This document shows positions 53,862-63,227 of a stretch of DNA of 64,000 nt, piece after piece. Position numbers and translations under genes: made by a program. The notes beneath the pieces were generated by a model that saw only the letters and a list, made by a program, of their open reading frames with translations, was not told where the DNA came from and made no database searches. The first letter of the stretch is position 1. Each line of letters opens with the position of its first letter. Source of the stretch: Coraliomargarita sp965656715 (GTDB lineage: Bacteria; Verrucomicrobiota; Verrucomicrobiia; Opitutales; Coraliomargaritaceae); contig CBFHLR010000002.1 in the NCBI GenBank assembly GCA_965656715.1, positions 62,001-126,000 of the forward strand, given 5' to 3'.

Positions 53862-56078
53862 ATGAGCGATCAAGATGTGAATTCAGGCGGCAAATGCCCC
53901 TTTCCGCACGGAGACATGGAGAACGCATCGGCTGGCAAATGCCCAGTTATGCATGGCGGTAACACGAGCACAAATGACAAGAATAAGGAGTGGTGGCCGA
54001 ATTCACTCAATCTTGATATTCTGCATCAGCACGACACTCGAACCGACCCGATGGGAGCTGACTTTGATTATCGTGAGGCAGTTAAAACGCTCAATTTTGA
54101 TGCGGTAAAGAAAGATCTACATGCACTGATGACCGATAGTCAGGACTGGTGGCCAGCAGATTGGGGGCACTATGGCGGTTTGATGATTCGAATGGCATGG
54201 CACGCAGCAGGTTCTTATCGCATTGCAGATGGACGCGGTGGTGCCGGCACTGGCAATCAACGTTTTGCCCCACTGAACTCTTGGCCAGACAACGCGAATT
54301 TAGACAAGGCACGCCGCTTACTTTGGCCGATTAAAAAGAAGTATGGTAACAAGCTTAGTTGGGCAGACTTGATGATACTCGCGGGGAATGCGGCCTATGA
54401 AACCATGGGGCTAAAGACTTTTGGTTTTGGGTATGGACGCGCGGACATCTGGCATCCTGAGAAAGATACGTATTGGGGAGCAGAGAAAGAATGGTTGGCT
54501 CCGAGTGATGAGCGCTATGGTGATGTTGAGGAACCAGCCACCATGGAGAATCCATTAGCTGCTGTCCAAATGGGCCTAATTTACGTGAACCCTGAAGGGG
54601 TGAATGGAAATCCGGATCCGATGCGCACCGCTGCACAAATTCGCGAAACCTTTGGGCGTATGGCCATGAACGATGAAGAGACCGTTGCGCTCGCAGCGGG
54701 TGGCCATACTGTGGGTAAATGTCATGGTAATGGAGATGCCAGCTTGCTTGGACCTGAACCGGAAGCGGCTGGTCTCGATGAGCAAGGCTTGGGTTGGAAT
54801 AATCATACCTCCCGTGGAGTGGGGCGGGATACCGTAACCAGCGGCCTTGAGGGCGCATGGACGACGCATCCAACGCAATGGGACAACGGCTATTTTGACA
54901 TGTTGCTGAATCACGAGTGGACCCTTACCACGAGTCCTGCTGGAGCAAAGCAGTGGGAACCGATTGATATCAAGGACGAAGACAAGCCGGTGGACGTCGA
55001 AGACCCTTCGATCCGCTACAATCCGATGATGACCGATGCGGATATGGCAATGAAGGTCGACCCCATCTATCGAAAGATTGCCGAGCGTTTCCACCAAGAT
55101 CCTGCCTATTTCTCGGATGCATTTGCACGCGCTTGGTTCAAATTGACCCACCGTGATATGGGCCCAAAAGCTCGTTACATTGGTCCTGAGGTGCCGGATG
55201 AGGATCTGATATGGCAGGACCCGGTCTCTGCCGGTAATTGTGATTACGATGCCGCTGCGCTGAAAGCAAAGATTGCAGCGAGCGGTCTGTCAGTGAGTGA
55301 GCTGGTTTGCACTGCTTGGGATAGTGCTCGCACTTTCCGCGGTTCTGACCTGCGTGGTGGTGCTAACGGAGCTCGAATACGACTGGCTCCGCAAAAGGAT
55401 TGGGAAGGCAATGAGCCGGTGCGATTAGGGAAAGTGCTACAGGTGCTCGAACCACTTGCGGCCGAAGCTGGAGCAAGTCTTGCAGATGCAATTGTGCTCG
55501 CAGGTAATCTCGGAGTCGAACAAGCCGCACAAGCTGCCGGCGTGGAGGTAACTGTGCCGTTCAATCCCGGGCGTGGTGATGCCACCGAGGAGCAAACTGA
55601 TGCCGAATCCTTTGAAGTCTTGGAGCCTATCCATGATGGATTTCGCAACTGGCTGAAAAAGGAGTATGCGGTTTCCGCGGAGGAGTTGTTGTTAGACCGT
55701 GCTCAGCTTATGGGGCTGACCGCACACGAAATGACCGCACTGGTTGGGGGCATGCGCGTGATCGGCACGAACCATGATGGCACTCAGTATGGCGTATTTA
55801 CCGACCAAGTCGGTGCGCTGACGACCGACTTCTTTGTGAATTTGACTGATATGAGCTACACTTGGGAGCCAAAGAGCAAGGATCTATATTACATCCGCGA
55901 GCGTGCTTCTGGAAATGTTAAATGGACGGCAACGCGGGTAGATTTGGTCTTTGGGTCCAATTCAATTCTGCGAGCATATGCTGAAGTCTATGCACAGGAT
56001 GATAATCGGGAGAAGTTCGTCACGGATTTCGTTGCAGCTTGGACCAAGGTGATGAACGCTGATCGCTTCGACGTGTAA
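53862..56078 (+). CDS. katG: Catalase-peroxidase
   Basis: A bifunctional heme enzyme of 738 residues removing hydrogen peroxide. The distal site reads LMIRMAWHAAGSYR with R110, W113 and H114. Y and M of the Trp-Tyr-Met crosslink lie in MGLIYVNPEGVN and ETFGRMAMND. The proximal His is in ALAAGGHTVGKCHG. The second, inactive peroxidase-like domain covers about 430-738. The N-terminus has GGKCPFPHG and GKCPVMHGG, common in KatG. It is a single gene whose stop lies seven bases from the convergent araC-type gene. No OxyR or Fur gene is adjacent. Confidence 0.97.
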   Translation: MSDQDVNSGGKCPFPHGDMENASAGKCPVMHGGNTSTNDKNKEWWPNSLNLDILHQHDTRTDPMGADFDYREAVKTLNFDAVKKDLHALMTDSQDWWPADWGHYGGLMIRMAWHAAGSYRIADGRGGAGTGNQRFAPLNSWPDNANLDKARRLLWPIKKKYGNKLSWADLMILAGNAAYETMGLKTFGFGYGRADIWHPEKDTYWGAEKEWLAPSDERYGDVEEPATMENPLAAVQMGLIYVNPEGVNGNPDPMRTAAQIRETFGRMAMNDEETVALAAGGHTVGKCHGNGDASLLGPEPEAAGLDEQGLGWNNHTSRGVGRDTVTSGLEGAWTTHPTQWDNGYFDMLLNHEWTLTTSPAGAKQWEPIDIKDEDKPVDVEDPSIRYNPMMTDADMAMKVDPIYRKIAERFHQDPAYFSDAFARAWFKLTHRDMGPKARYIGPEVPDEDLIWQDPVSAGNCDYDAAALKAKIAASGLSVSELVCTAWDSARTFRGSDLRGGANGARIRLAPQKDWEGNEPVRLGKVLQVLEPLAAEAGASLADAIVLAGNLGVEQAAQAAGVEVTVPFNPGRGDATEEQTDAESFEVLEPIHDGFRNWLKKEYAVSAEELLLDRAQLMGLTAHEMTALVGGMRVIGTNHDGTQYGVFTDQVGALTTDFFVNLTDMSYTWEPKSKDLYYIRERASGNVKWTATRVDLVFGSNSILRAYAEVYAQDDNREKFVTDFVAAWTKVMNADRFDV

Positions 56079-56085
56079 GCGCTAA

Positions 56086-56820
56086 TTACACTTCCGCGTG
56101 CTGTGTGCGATATCGTCCGGGGGACATGCCGAATAGCTTTTGGAATTCGCGAGAGAAATGGCTATGGTCGTAGAAACCGACTTCCTGTGCGATGCGGCTG
56201 AGAGTGGCCTCACTGTGCACCAGTATCTGGCTGGCTCGTGTCAAGCGATAACGTATGATGAAACGCGAGGGAGTTTGCTCGAACACTGTGCGAAAGCGTC
56301 GTTCAAATTGACTCACTGAGAGGCTGGCAACTCTAGCTAAATCCGCCACTTCGATGGGCTCGTTATAGTGTTGGCTGATGTAGTCGACCACGGCGTTCAT
56401 TCGTCGGTAGGGTTGCCACTCTGTATCGCTGCGGTCGAAGTCGCGCATGCAGCCTATAATGCCAACACATTCGCCGCTCTTGTTCATCAACGGAAATTTG
56501 CTGGTGATATGCCAGGAGACCGAACCATCCGGATTAGCCACGAGTTCCACGCGACGGTGGATCGGTTCGAGGGTCTCCATGACTTTAGCGTCATCACGAG
56601 CATAGTGAGCAATCATGTAACTCGGAAAGAAGTCAAAGTCGGTCTTGCCGATGAGTTCAGCTTCGGATTCGAGCCCGAGTTTCTGCAGTTGCAGATCGTT
56701 CGCACCGATAAAGCGCCCATCCCGTCCTTTCATGAAAAAGTAGATGTCGGTGAAGGCAGAGAAGAGTTTGAGGATGCTCGATGGGTCGAACTGTGAGTAG
56801 GGGGAATACTGTATTGGCAT
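56086..56820 (-). CDS. AraC family regulator with N-terminal PAS domain (second copy)
   Basis: A 244-residue protein of the same architecture as the regulator at 23949. The PAS-like part (about 15-125) has DIYFFMKGRDGRFIGANDLQ and SKFPLMNKSGECVGIIGCMRD. The AraC domain (about 140-240) has VADLARVASLSVSQFERRFR and LSRIAQEVGFYDHSHFSREF. It is divergent from an isomerase-DUF1080-ThuA-oxidoreductase cluster, which it probably controls. The two regulators align along their full length, suggesting duplication of a regulator-plus-cluster module. The ligand is unknown. Confidence 0.88.
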   Translation of the reverse strand: MPIQYSPYSQFDPSSILKLFSAFTDIYFFMKGRDGRFIGANDLQLQKLGLESEAELIGKTDFDFFPSYMIAHYARDDAKVMETLEPIHRRVELVANPDGSVSWHITSKFPLMNKSGECVGIIGCMRDFDRSDTEWQPYRRMNAVVDYISQHYNEPIEVADLARVASLSVSQFERRFRTVFEQTPSRFIIRYRLTRASQILVHSEATLSRIAQEVGFYDHSHFSREFQKLFGMSPGRYRTQHAEV

Positions 56821-56915
56821 GTTCTGGATTTGATGATATGCTTAAAATATACACAAAATTGCCGATAATTTCCAAGCCTTCAGATCGCCGTTTATGTTAC
56901 TTTTATATCCTGTTT

Positions 56916-57788
56916 ATGCGATTTGGTCTAAATACCTTCCTCGTCAGCCCCGGATTTACCGATTCTGATCTACCTCTGATTGAAGCCTTCAAAGGCTACG
57001 GTGCGGATGTCATCGAACTGGCGATCGTCGACCCCTCTGCGGTGACGGTCTCGAGCTTAAAGGAGGCGCTGACTGCTGCCGACTTGGAGCAGCCAATTGT
57101 TTGTGGTGCTTTTGGGCCTGGACGTGATTTACGAGGAACTCCCGAGCAAGTTGAGATGGCTTCGACATACATCAGTGACTTGATCGATCTCGCGGTGGCG
57201 TTGGATTCCAAACTTGTTTGTGGCCCGATGTATTCAGAAACAGGCCGTTCCGGAGCCCACAGTGCTGAGGAGCGCGAAGCTCAGCTTGAGCAGATCACTG
57301 CAGCGCTCAAGCCGTTGTGCGCAAAAGCCGAAAGTGCTGGTATTATCTTAGCCGTTGAGCCGCTCAACCGCTTCGAGACGGATTGTATCAATACTTTGCA
57401 GCAGACTGTTGATTTGATTGAGCGGGTGGGTAGCCCCGCCTTGAAAATACACATCGACACCTTCCATATGCATATTGAGGAGGTCGATTCCGGTGCGGCC
57501 ATCCGCAAGGCGGGGGCGCATATAGGGCACGTCCATGCCAGTGCCAGCCATCGCGGCCTGCTAGGTAAGGATCAAGTCGATTGGCAGGGCGTAATCGCTG
57601 CACTGAAGGAAATTGGTTACGATGGTGATGTTGTGATCGAGAGTTTTTCCGAGGATAACAAGGTGATCGCACGCGCGGCCGCGATCTGGCGCAAGCTATA
57701 CGAGAGTCCGGAACAGTTGGCGGTTGAAGGATTGCTGTTTTTACGAGAAAATTGGAACCAAGTTGTAACGACTGCTGGTCAGTTATAA
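56916..57788 (+). CDS. Ketose 3-epimerase-like TIM barrel protein
   Basis: A 290-residue enzyme of the D-psicose/D-tagatose 3-epimerase type. Metal ligands are in LAVEPLNRFETDCINT (Glu), IHIDTFHMHIEE (Asp, His), IGHVHASASHRG (His) and DGDVVIESFS (Glu). The EPLNRFE and DTFHMHIEE motifs favour a sugar epimerase over endonuclease IV. I start at ATG 56916; the longer frame runs back through the divergent promoter into the araC gene. It heads the second sugar cluster. The substrate is unknown. Confidence 0.86.
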   Translation: MRFGLNTFLVSPGFTDSDLPLIEAFKGYGADVIELAIVDPSAVTVSSLKEALTAADLEQPIVCGAFGPGRDLRGTPEQVEMASTYISDLIDLAVALDSKLVCGPMYSETGRSGAHSAEEREAQLEQITAALKPLCAKAESAGIILAVEPLNRFETDCINTLQQTVDLIERVGSPALKIHIDTFHMHIEEVDSGAAIRKAGAHIGHVHASASHRGLLGKDQVDWQGVIAALKEIGYDGDVVIESFSEDNKVIARAAAIWRKLYESPEQLAVEGLLFLRENWNQVVTTAGQL

Positions 57789-57808
57789 TAAGTCGAGTAA
57801 TTCGAAAT

Positions 57809-59350
57809 ATGATGCCCCATTTACCAAAGAAAACCGTGCTGTGCGTGCTGTCTGTCTCTGCGCTTTTAGCATCTGCACTTGCTGATCAGGAATTTACTTC
57901 GCTGTTTGATGGCGAAACGCTAAACGGCTGGGATGGAGATCCAAAGTTTTGGCGTGTCGAAGACGGTGCGATCGTGGGTGAGACGACCACTGACAATCCA
58001 ACGGTAGGCAATACCTTCCTGATTTGGCAGGGAGGCGATGTCGCGGATTTCGAACTCAAGGCAGAGTTCAAGCTTCGTAACCACAACAGTGGCATTCAAT
58101 ATCGCAGCTTTCCGCTTGAAGGCAAAAAGTGGGCGGTTGGCGGCTATCAAGCTGACATTGCTGAAGTTCCCAAGTGGATGGGGGCGGCATACGGTGAAAA
58201 GTATAAGAAAGTATTAGCTGGCCGTGGAGAGAAGACCGTAGTTGGCGCGACGCCAGAAGATAAACAAGTGGTTGCCCATGTCGGCGATGCTGCGGAGATA
58301 CTTTCGGCGATCGATCTCGATGGCTGGAACGAGTATCACATTATCGCTCGTGGCAATCAGTGTATTCAAAAAATCAATGGCGTGGTGACTGCGGAGTTCT
58401 CCGAGTCTACAGCCGATCGCTTGAAGTCCGGTTTGATTGCATTGCAGTTACATGCGGGGCAACCGATGCAGGTGAGTTTTCGTAATATTCGCCTGCGCAC
58501 TTTGGAGGCCGAGGATAAAAAGGAAATCCTCTTCCTCGCTGGCAAAAAGAGCCATGGTTATAATGCACACGAACACAATGCGGGTTGCCACTTACTTGCA
58601 CGCTGCCTGAACGAAAGCGAATTGGATGTCGCGGCACAAGTGGTGAGTGAAGGTGCCTGGCCGGAGCCATGGGTAGGCTATGACAAACCGGATTCTGTGG
58701 TGATGTATTGCGATGGGTTTAGTGGTCATATGGCAAAGGATCATCAGGATAAAATCCAGTCACTCGTGGACCAAGGAGTGGGTGTGGCTTGTTTACACTT
58801 TGGCGTCGAAGTGAAGCCCGACGAGTTGGGCAGCGAATTTCTCGAATGGATTGGTGGCTATTTTGAAATCGGTTGGTCGGTGAATCCACACTGGGATGCC
58901 AGCTTTAGTGAATTCCCCGAGCATCCCATTACCAATGGCGTTCAGCCTTTCACTATTCGGGATGAATGGTATTACCACATGCGCTTCCAGCCCGAGATGG
59001 AAGGTGTGACGCCAATCCTCTCGTCTTTGCCGCCGCTGCGCACATTGACTTCGCGTGCCAAGGACAAGAACCGTGGCAGTAATCCAACCGTCATGGCTGC
59101 AGTCGAAGCTGGCGAGAAGCAACATGTGGCTTGGGCCTATGAACGCCCGAATGGTGGCCGTGGCTTCGGTTTTACGGGGGGCCATTTCCATCAGAACTGG
59201 AAGCAGGATGATTTTCGTAAGCTCGTATTAAACGCTTTGGTATGGACCGCGCATGGTGATGTCCCTGCAGCAGGTGTGCCCTCACGCACGCCAAGCGTGA
59301 TCGATATGGAGCTCAATCAAGATTACCCCGAACGTAAGCCAAAGAAATAA
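57809..59350 (+). CDS. DUF1080-ThuA fusion protein, exported
   Basis: A 513-residue two-domain protein. A signal peptide (about 1-25, VLCVLSVSALLASALAD) leads to a DUF1080 lectin-like domain (about 26-235; SLFDGETLNGWDG, WRVEDGAIVGETT, NHNSGIQYRSF, VSFRNIRLRTL). A ThuA-type domain follows (about 240-480; KEILFLAGKKSHGYNAHEHN, GVGVACLHFGVE, GGYFEIGW, HVAWAYERPNGGRGFGFTGG). The two domains are encoded separately in the first cluster (29654 and 32068), so their joint action on a keto-sugar is likely. It lies 20 bases after the epimerase-like gene. Confidence 0.87.
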   Translation: MMPHLPKKTVLCVLSVSALLASALADQEFTSLFDGETLNGWDGDPKFWRVEDGAIVGETTTDNPTVGNTFLIWQGGDVADFELKAEFKLRNHNSGIQYRSFPLEGKKWAVGGYQADIAEVPKWMGAAYGEKYKKVLAGRGEKTVVGATPEDKQVVAHVGDAAEILSAIDLDGWNEYHIIARGNQCIQKINGVVTAEFSESTADRLKSGLIALQLHAGQPMQVSFRNIRLRTLEAEDKKEILFLAGKKSHGYNAHEHNAGCHLLARCLNESELDVAAQVVSEGAWPEPWVGYDKPDSVVMYCDGFSGHMAKDHQDKIQSLVDQGVGVACLHFGVEVKPDELGSEFLEWIGGYFEIGWSVNPHWDASFSEFPEHPITNGVQPFTIRDEWYYHMRFQPEMEGVTPILSSLPPLRTLTSRAKDKNRGSNPTVMAAVEAGEKQHVAWAYERPNGGRGFGFTGGHFHQNWKQDDFRKLVLNALVWTAHGDVPAAGVPSRTPSVIDMELNQDYPERKPKK

Positions 59351-59374
59351 TTTAACCCGATATCTACTAGTAAG

Positions 59375-60175
59375 ATGACAACACGTATTCCCAAATTCTT
59401 GATTCTATCCATGGCTTGCCTGCTGGCAGCTGTTGCCTCTGCCAAGCCAAAGCAGCAGGCACCTGATTTGAAGGCGCTCCTTATTACAGGAGGCTGTTGC
59501 CATGACTATGACGAGCAGCGCGAGATCCTCCCCGTTGCAGTCGACATGAACTCCAAGCTCAACGTCGAGTGGACGATCTATCACCAGCGCACCAAGGCGG
59601 GCGATCGTTTGTTGGAACTCTATAAGAATCCAGATTGGGCTAAAGGCTACGACGTTGTGGTGCATAACGAATGCTTTGCCAATGTGGGCAAGGATAACGA
59701 GGACTTCATTGAAGGGATTCTCCAGCCACACCGCGAGGGTGTGCCTGCGGTCATGGTGCACTGTTCGATGCATTCCTATCGCACAGGCACCAACGCCGAA
59801 GAATGGTGGAAGTTCTGCGGCGTGCATTCACCTGGACATGGACCGAAGCATCCATTCGAGGTGCAGATTAATGCACCTGAGCATGAGATCATGAAAGGCA
59901 TGTCGAACTGGACGACTCCAGAGGGGGAACTCTACTTTATAAAAAAAGCATACCCAACCATGACTCCACTGGCGGAATCGAAGTCGGAGAAGACCGGTAA
60001 AATGGAGACAAATATCTGGGTTAACGAATTCGGCCCGAAGAAGACTCGCGTATTCGCGACTACAATCGGACACCACAACGAGACCATGCTGCAGGAGCAA
60101 TACATGGAGATGTTTACCCGCGGGTTCCTCTGGGCCGCTGGTAAGCCGGTTGTTGAGAATCTTAAAAACAAATAA
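59375..60175 (+). CDS. Exported ThuA domain protein
   Basis: A 266-residue protein with a signal peptide (about 1-23, ending VASAKP). The ThuA fold follows: KALLITGGCCHDYDEQREIL, DVVVHNECFANVGKDNEDF, VPAVMVHCSMHSYRTGTNAE and RVFATTIGHHNETMLQEQYM. GGCCHDY is the form seen in planctomycete and verrucomicrobial members. It follows the DUF1080-ThuA gene by 24 bases and precedes two Tat-type oxidoreductases. The biochemical role of this subgroup is not firmly known. Confidence 0.86.
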   Translation: MTTRIPKFLILSMACLLAAVASAKPKQQAPDLKALLITGGCCHDYDEQREILPVAVDMNSKLNVEWTIYHQRTKAGDRLLELYKNPDWAKGYDVVVHNECFANVGKDNEDFIEGILQPHREGVPAVMVHCSMHSYRTGTNAEEWWKFCGVHSPGHGPKHPFEVQINAPEHEIMKGMSNWTTPEGELYFIKKAYPTMTPLAESKSEKTGKMETNIWVNEFGPKKTRVFATTIGHHNETMLQEQYMEMFTRGFLWAAGKPVVENLKNK

Positions 60176-60195
60176 AACGTCTAAGACACGACACT

Positions 60196-61491
60196 ATGGA
60201 ACCAGTAACACGACGCGATTTCGTTAAAACAGCTGCTCTGACGACCGCAGCATTATCTTCATTTAATATTCTCGGTGCACAGGGTGCTGCAGGGCTGAAT
60301 ACCAGCAAAATCAAAATTGGTCTGATCGGCTGTGGTGGACGGGGTAATGGTGCGCTGAATAACTTCAAAGAGGCCGCGCAGCTGCTATGCATCGAGGTCG
60401 AAGTGGTCGCAATCGCCGATGCGTTTAAAGATCAGGTAGCGCGCGTCGCGAAGGAGCACGGCCTTGATGTGTCGAAAGCCCACTACGGATTCGATGCATA
60501 TCAAAAAGTTGCCAATTCAGATGCTGAGGTGGTCATCATGGCGACTCCGCCGAATTTTCGCCCGGTGCACTTCGAGGCCTGTGTGAAGGCCGGCAAGCAT
60601 TGCTTTATTGAGAAGCCAGTAGCGGTGGATGCGCCCGGCGCACGCAAAGTCATTGAAGTCGGTGAGCTCGCAAAGCAGAAAGGCCTTACTGTCATCGCAG
60701 GCACGCAACGTCGTCATCAGCAGAACTACCTCAATATGGTCGCCAAGGTGCAGGCCGGTGCGATTGGTGAAATCGTTGGCGGTGCGATCTCCTGGAATAT
60801 GGGCACGCTATGGAAAGTCTCGCGCACGCCGGGAATGAGTAATGCCGAGTTCCTCGCACGCAATTGGCTTAACTTTACCGAGATGTCCGGTGATCATATC
60901 TGCGAGCAACATGTGCACCAGTTCGATGTGACCAACTGGGTGATGGGGCGTCCACCCAAAGCGTTTATTGGTTTCGGTGGCTGCGCACGTCGTGAAATTG
61001 CCGGAGGTAACCAATTTGATTTCTTCAGCGTCGATATGGATTACGGTAACGGCATTCACATCCACAGCCAATGTCGCCAGATTGCCGGTTGTTATAATCG
61101 TATTGGTGAAAGCTTCCGCGGCACCGAAGGCTACACCAATGGGGTGAAAGTCTCCGGTAAGGACGTGAGCGTTGCGCCAATTCAGGTCGAGCACAGTTCA
61201 GGAGTGATTCAGGAGCATGTTGATTTGTTGAAGAGCATTCGTGGTCAGGGTGAGCCGCTTAATCGCTCCCGTGAAGTTGCAGATGCCACGATGTGCGCGA
61301 TTGGTGGTCGTATCGCAGCCTATACCGGAAAGCTGGTTCGCTGGGTCGATCTGACCGAGAATACGAAGTCGCCGTTCTATGATTTCGCCTTAGCACCCGC
61401 TGCCCTCGACTTTGAGAAGGGCGAGGTCGAGATGCCCAACGAACTGCCGGCTGTTCCCGGTGTCGAGAAAGACTGGAAGGAACGCGGCTAA
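60196..61491 (+). CDS. Tat-exported Gfo/Idh/MocA family oxidoreductase
   Basis: A 431-residue enzyme. The Tat signal VTRRDFVKTAALTTAALSS is at the N-terminus. The Rossmann motif is IKIGLIGCGGRGNGALNNF, followed by HCFIEKPVAVDAPGARKVIE with the family EKP lysine. SGDHICEQHVHQFDVTNWVM gives the substrate-domain histidines. It lies 20 bases after the ThuA gene and two bases before the next oxidoreductase. Exported members oxidise or rearrange sugars, often with ThuA and DUF1080 partners. Which sugar is involved is unknown. Confidence 0.9.
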   Translation: MEPVTRRDFVKTAALTTAALSSFNILGAQGAAGLNTSKIKIGLIGCGGRGNGALNNFKEAAQLLCIEVEVVAIADAFKDQVARVAKEHGLDVSKAHYGFDAYQKVANSDAEVVIMATPPNFRPVHFEACVKAGKHCFIEKPVAVDAPGARKVIEVGELAKQKGLTVIAGTQRRHQQNYLNMVAKVQAGAIGEIVGGAISWNMGTLWKVSRTPGMSNAEFLARNWLNFTEMSGDHICEQHVHQFDVTNWVMGRPPKAFIGFGGCARREIAGGNQFDFFSVDMDYGNGIHIHSQCRQIAGCYNRIGESFRGTEGYTNGVKVSGKDVSVAPIQVEHSSGVIQEHVDLLKSIRGQGEPLNRSREVADATMCAIGGRIAAYTGKLVRWVDLTENTKSPFYDFALAPAALDFEKGEVEMPNELPAVPGVEKDWKERG

Positions 61492-61526
61492 GCGTGTCTC
61501 GATTCAACTTTAATTCAAATCCCAGA

Positions 61527-62882
61527 ATGACAGCACATACCCCCAAGCTCCCACGCCGTGATTTCCTTCGCAAAGGCCTTGCTGCCGGCGGTGGACTGAT
61601 GATCCTGCCGAGTGGATCCATCTTCGGTAACAGTGCCAATAACCGCCTCAATATTGCACTCATCGGTGCCTATGGCCGTGCGAAAGCACACTACGGCACA
61701 CTCAAAGATGAGAACGTCGTTGCGATATGTGACGTCAATCAACTCAACCTCCCATACGCACAGGAACATTTCCCAAAGGCTAAGGTTTACGAAGACTGGC
61801 GCAAGTGCCTGGACCATCCGGGACTCGACGCAGTGCTTTGTTGCACGACCGATCATACGCACGCTTTCATTGCCAACTGGGCGCTCAACCGCGAACTCCA
61901 CGTGTATATGGAAAAGCCTTTGGCGATTACAGTGCACGAAGCGCGCACCGTGCGTGAGAATTACCTGAGCAAAAAGCACAAGTTGGCCACCCAAGTGGGG
62001 ATGCAGCGCCATGCGAATCCGAATTTCAATCGCTTGCGGGAGTGCATTCAAGACGGTGCGATTGGTAAGCTCAAAGAAGTCTATGTTTGGGGGAATCGCC
62101 AGTTGCCCAAGCCCGGCTATCACGCAGCCGGTGGAAAAGTGCCCTCTACGCTGAACTGGGATCTCTGGCTTGGCCCATCGCCTGAGCACCCATTCCATCC
62201 GGAATACGTCTCTGGACGCCCGGGAGCCAACTGCCTGAACTGGAATATGTATTGGGACTGGGGTATCGGCCAAATGGGCGATATGGGGAGCCACACGATG
62301 GATCTTGCCTGGAACGTTCTCGATGCCGGCTTACCGACTAGTGTGAAGTCCAAGTCACCCGAAGACTTCAATCCGGATGTCACCCCTGTGAATTTGACGA
62401 CCAGTTTAATGCTTCCGGGCAACGATTGGCGCGACGAGATTCGTTGCACTTGGTTTCAGGGCGGCGCGATGCCGAACTCACCAAGCAAGTGGATAGATCT
62501 GAATCAGATTGGGCACGGCGCGATGTTCAAGGGCGATAAGGGAATTGTGATTTCCGATTTCGGCAAGCGCCTGATTATACCGGATGGCAAGCGTGGTGAC
62601 ATGACTTACTACAATCCACGCGAAGAGGGCGAACTGATCGCAGATCTCGGCAATTTCCAGAAGCAATGGACAACTGCTTGCAAGAACGGCAAGCCGGCTG
62701 ATACCTCATGCAACTTTGAATACAGTGCCAACATGATTGAGAACATGTGCCTCGGCCTGGCAGCTTTCCGAGCTGGCGGTGAGTTGGAGTATGACGGTGC
62801 CAAGGGTGTGGTCACCAACAACGCGGCCGCCAATCAATACCTGACTAAACCTTATCGCGAGGGGTGGGTGCTAAATGGCTAG
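61527..62882 (+). CDS. Tat-exported Gfo/Idh/MocA family oxidoreductase
   Basis: A 451-residue enzyme starting at ATG 61527; a GTG at 61494 would add eleven residues before the Tat signal LPRRDFLRKGLAAGGGLMIL. It contains LNIALIGAYGRAKAHYGTLK, TTDHTHAFIANWALNRELHV (the EKP region follows as YMEKPLAIT), QVGMQRHANPNFNRLRE and WDLWLGPSPEHPFHPEY. It is closest in pattern to the frameshifted copy at 30702 (WDLWLGPAQERPYNSHLHP), so these two are likely paralogs. It ends 61 bases before a sulfatase remnant. Confidence 0.89.
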   Translation: MTAHTPKLPRRDFLRKGLAAGGGLMILPSGSIFGNSANNRLNIALIGAYGRAKAHYGTLKDENVVAICDVNQLNLPYAQEHFPKAKVYEDWRKCLDHPGLDAVLCCTTDHTHAFIANWALNRELHVYMEKPLAITVHEARTVRENYLSKKHKLATQVGMQRHANPNFNRLRECIQDGAIGKLKEVYVWGNRQLPKPGYHAAGGKVPSTLNWDLWLGPSPEHPFHPEYVSGRPGANCLNWNMYWDWGIGQMGDMGSHTMDLAWNVLDAGLPTSVKSKSPEDFNPDVTPVNLTTSLMLPGNDWRDEIRCTWFQGGAMPNSPSKWIDLNQIGHGAMFKGDKGIVISDFGKRLIIPDGKRGDMTYYNPREEGELIADLGNFQKQWTTACKNGKPADTSCNFEYSANMIENMCLGLAAFRAGGELEYDGAKGVVTNNAAANQYLTKPYREGWVLNG

Positions 62883-62943
62883 TCGTTCTCGGTAATGATG
62901 AAACCTCGATTTTCTCTACCACTGAGTTTTAATCCTTGGGCCG

Positions 62944-63218
62944 TTGGCCGCTGCTACTAAACCAAATATCGTTATAATCTGCGACGACGACTTTGGGTTT
63001 GCCGATATCGGTGTGAATGGATCCAAGCTGATTCGCATGGGGCCAAAAGTAAGAAGGGCAAGGAGAAGGTGCGTTATGAGTTGTATCATCTGGCGGAGGA
63101 CATTGGTGAGCAAAGAAATGTGCTTACTCAGTATCCCGAGCGTGCGGACACTATGAAAGCCCTCTTGGATGCTATCTATAATGGCCAGCCTGCTAGTGAA
63201 GCTTCGGCTACCAAGTAA
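62944..63218 (+). pseudogene. Sulfatase remnant with internal deletion
   Basis: The first part reads KPNIVIICDDDFGFADIGVN, the opening of a type I sulfatase, followed by GSKLIRMGP. About 20 codons later in a different frame it continues YELYHLAEDIGEQRNVLTQY, the usual sulfatase C-terminus, and stops at 63218. The central 350 or more codons, including the CxPxR catalytic site, are gone. A signal-like start (MMKPRFSLPLSF) lies upstream in a third frame. An intact sulfatase gene begins ten bases later. It is a decayed duplicate or a recombination scar. Confidence 0.85.
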
Positions 63219-63227
63219 GATTCGATC

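Noticed and set aside
61515..62294. A 259-residue frame antisense to a Gfo/Idh/MocA oxidoreductase
   Set aside because: It mirrors conserved oxidoreductase codons and has no signal, domain or operon context.
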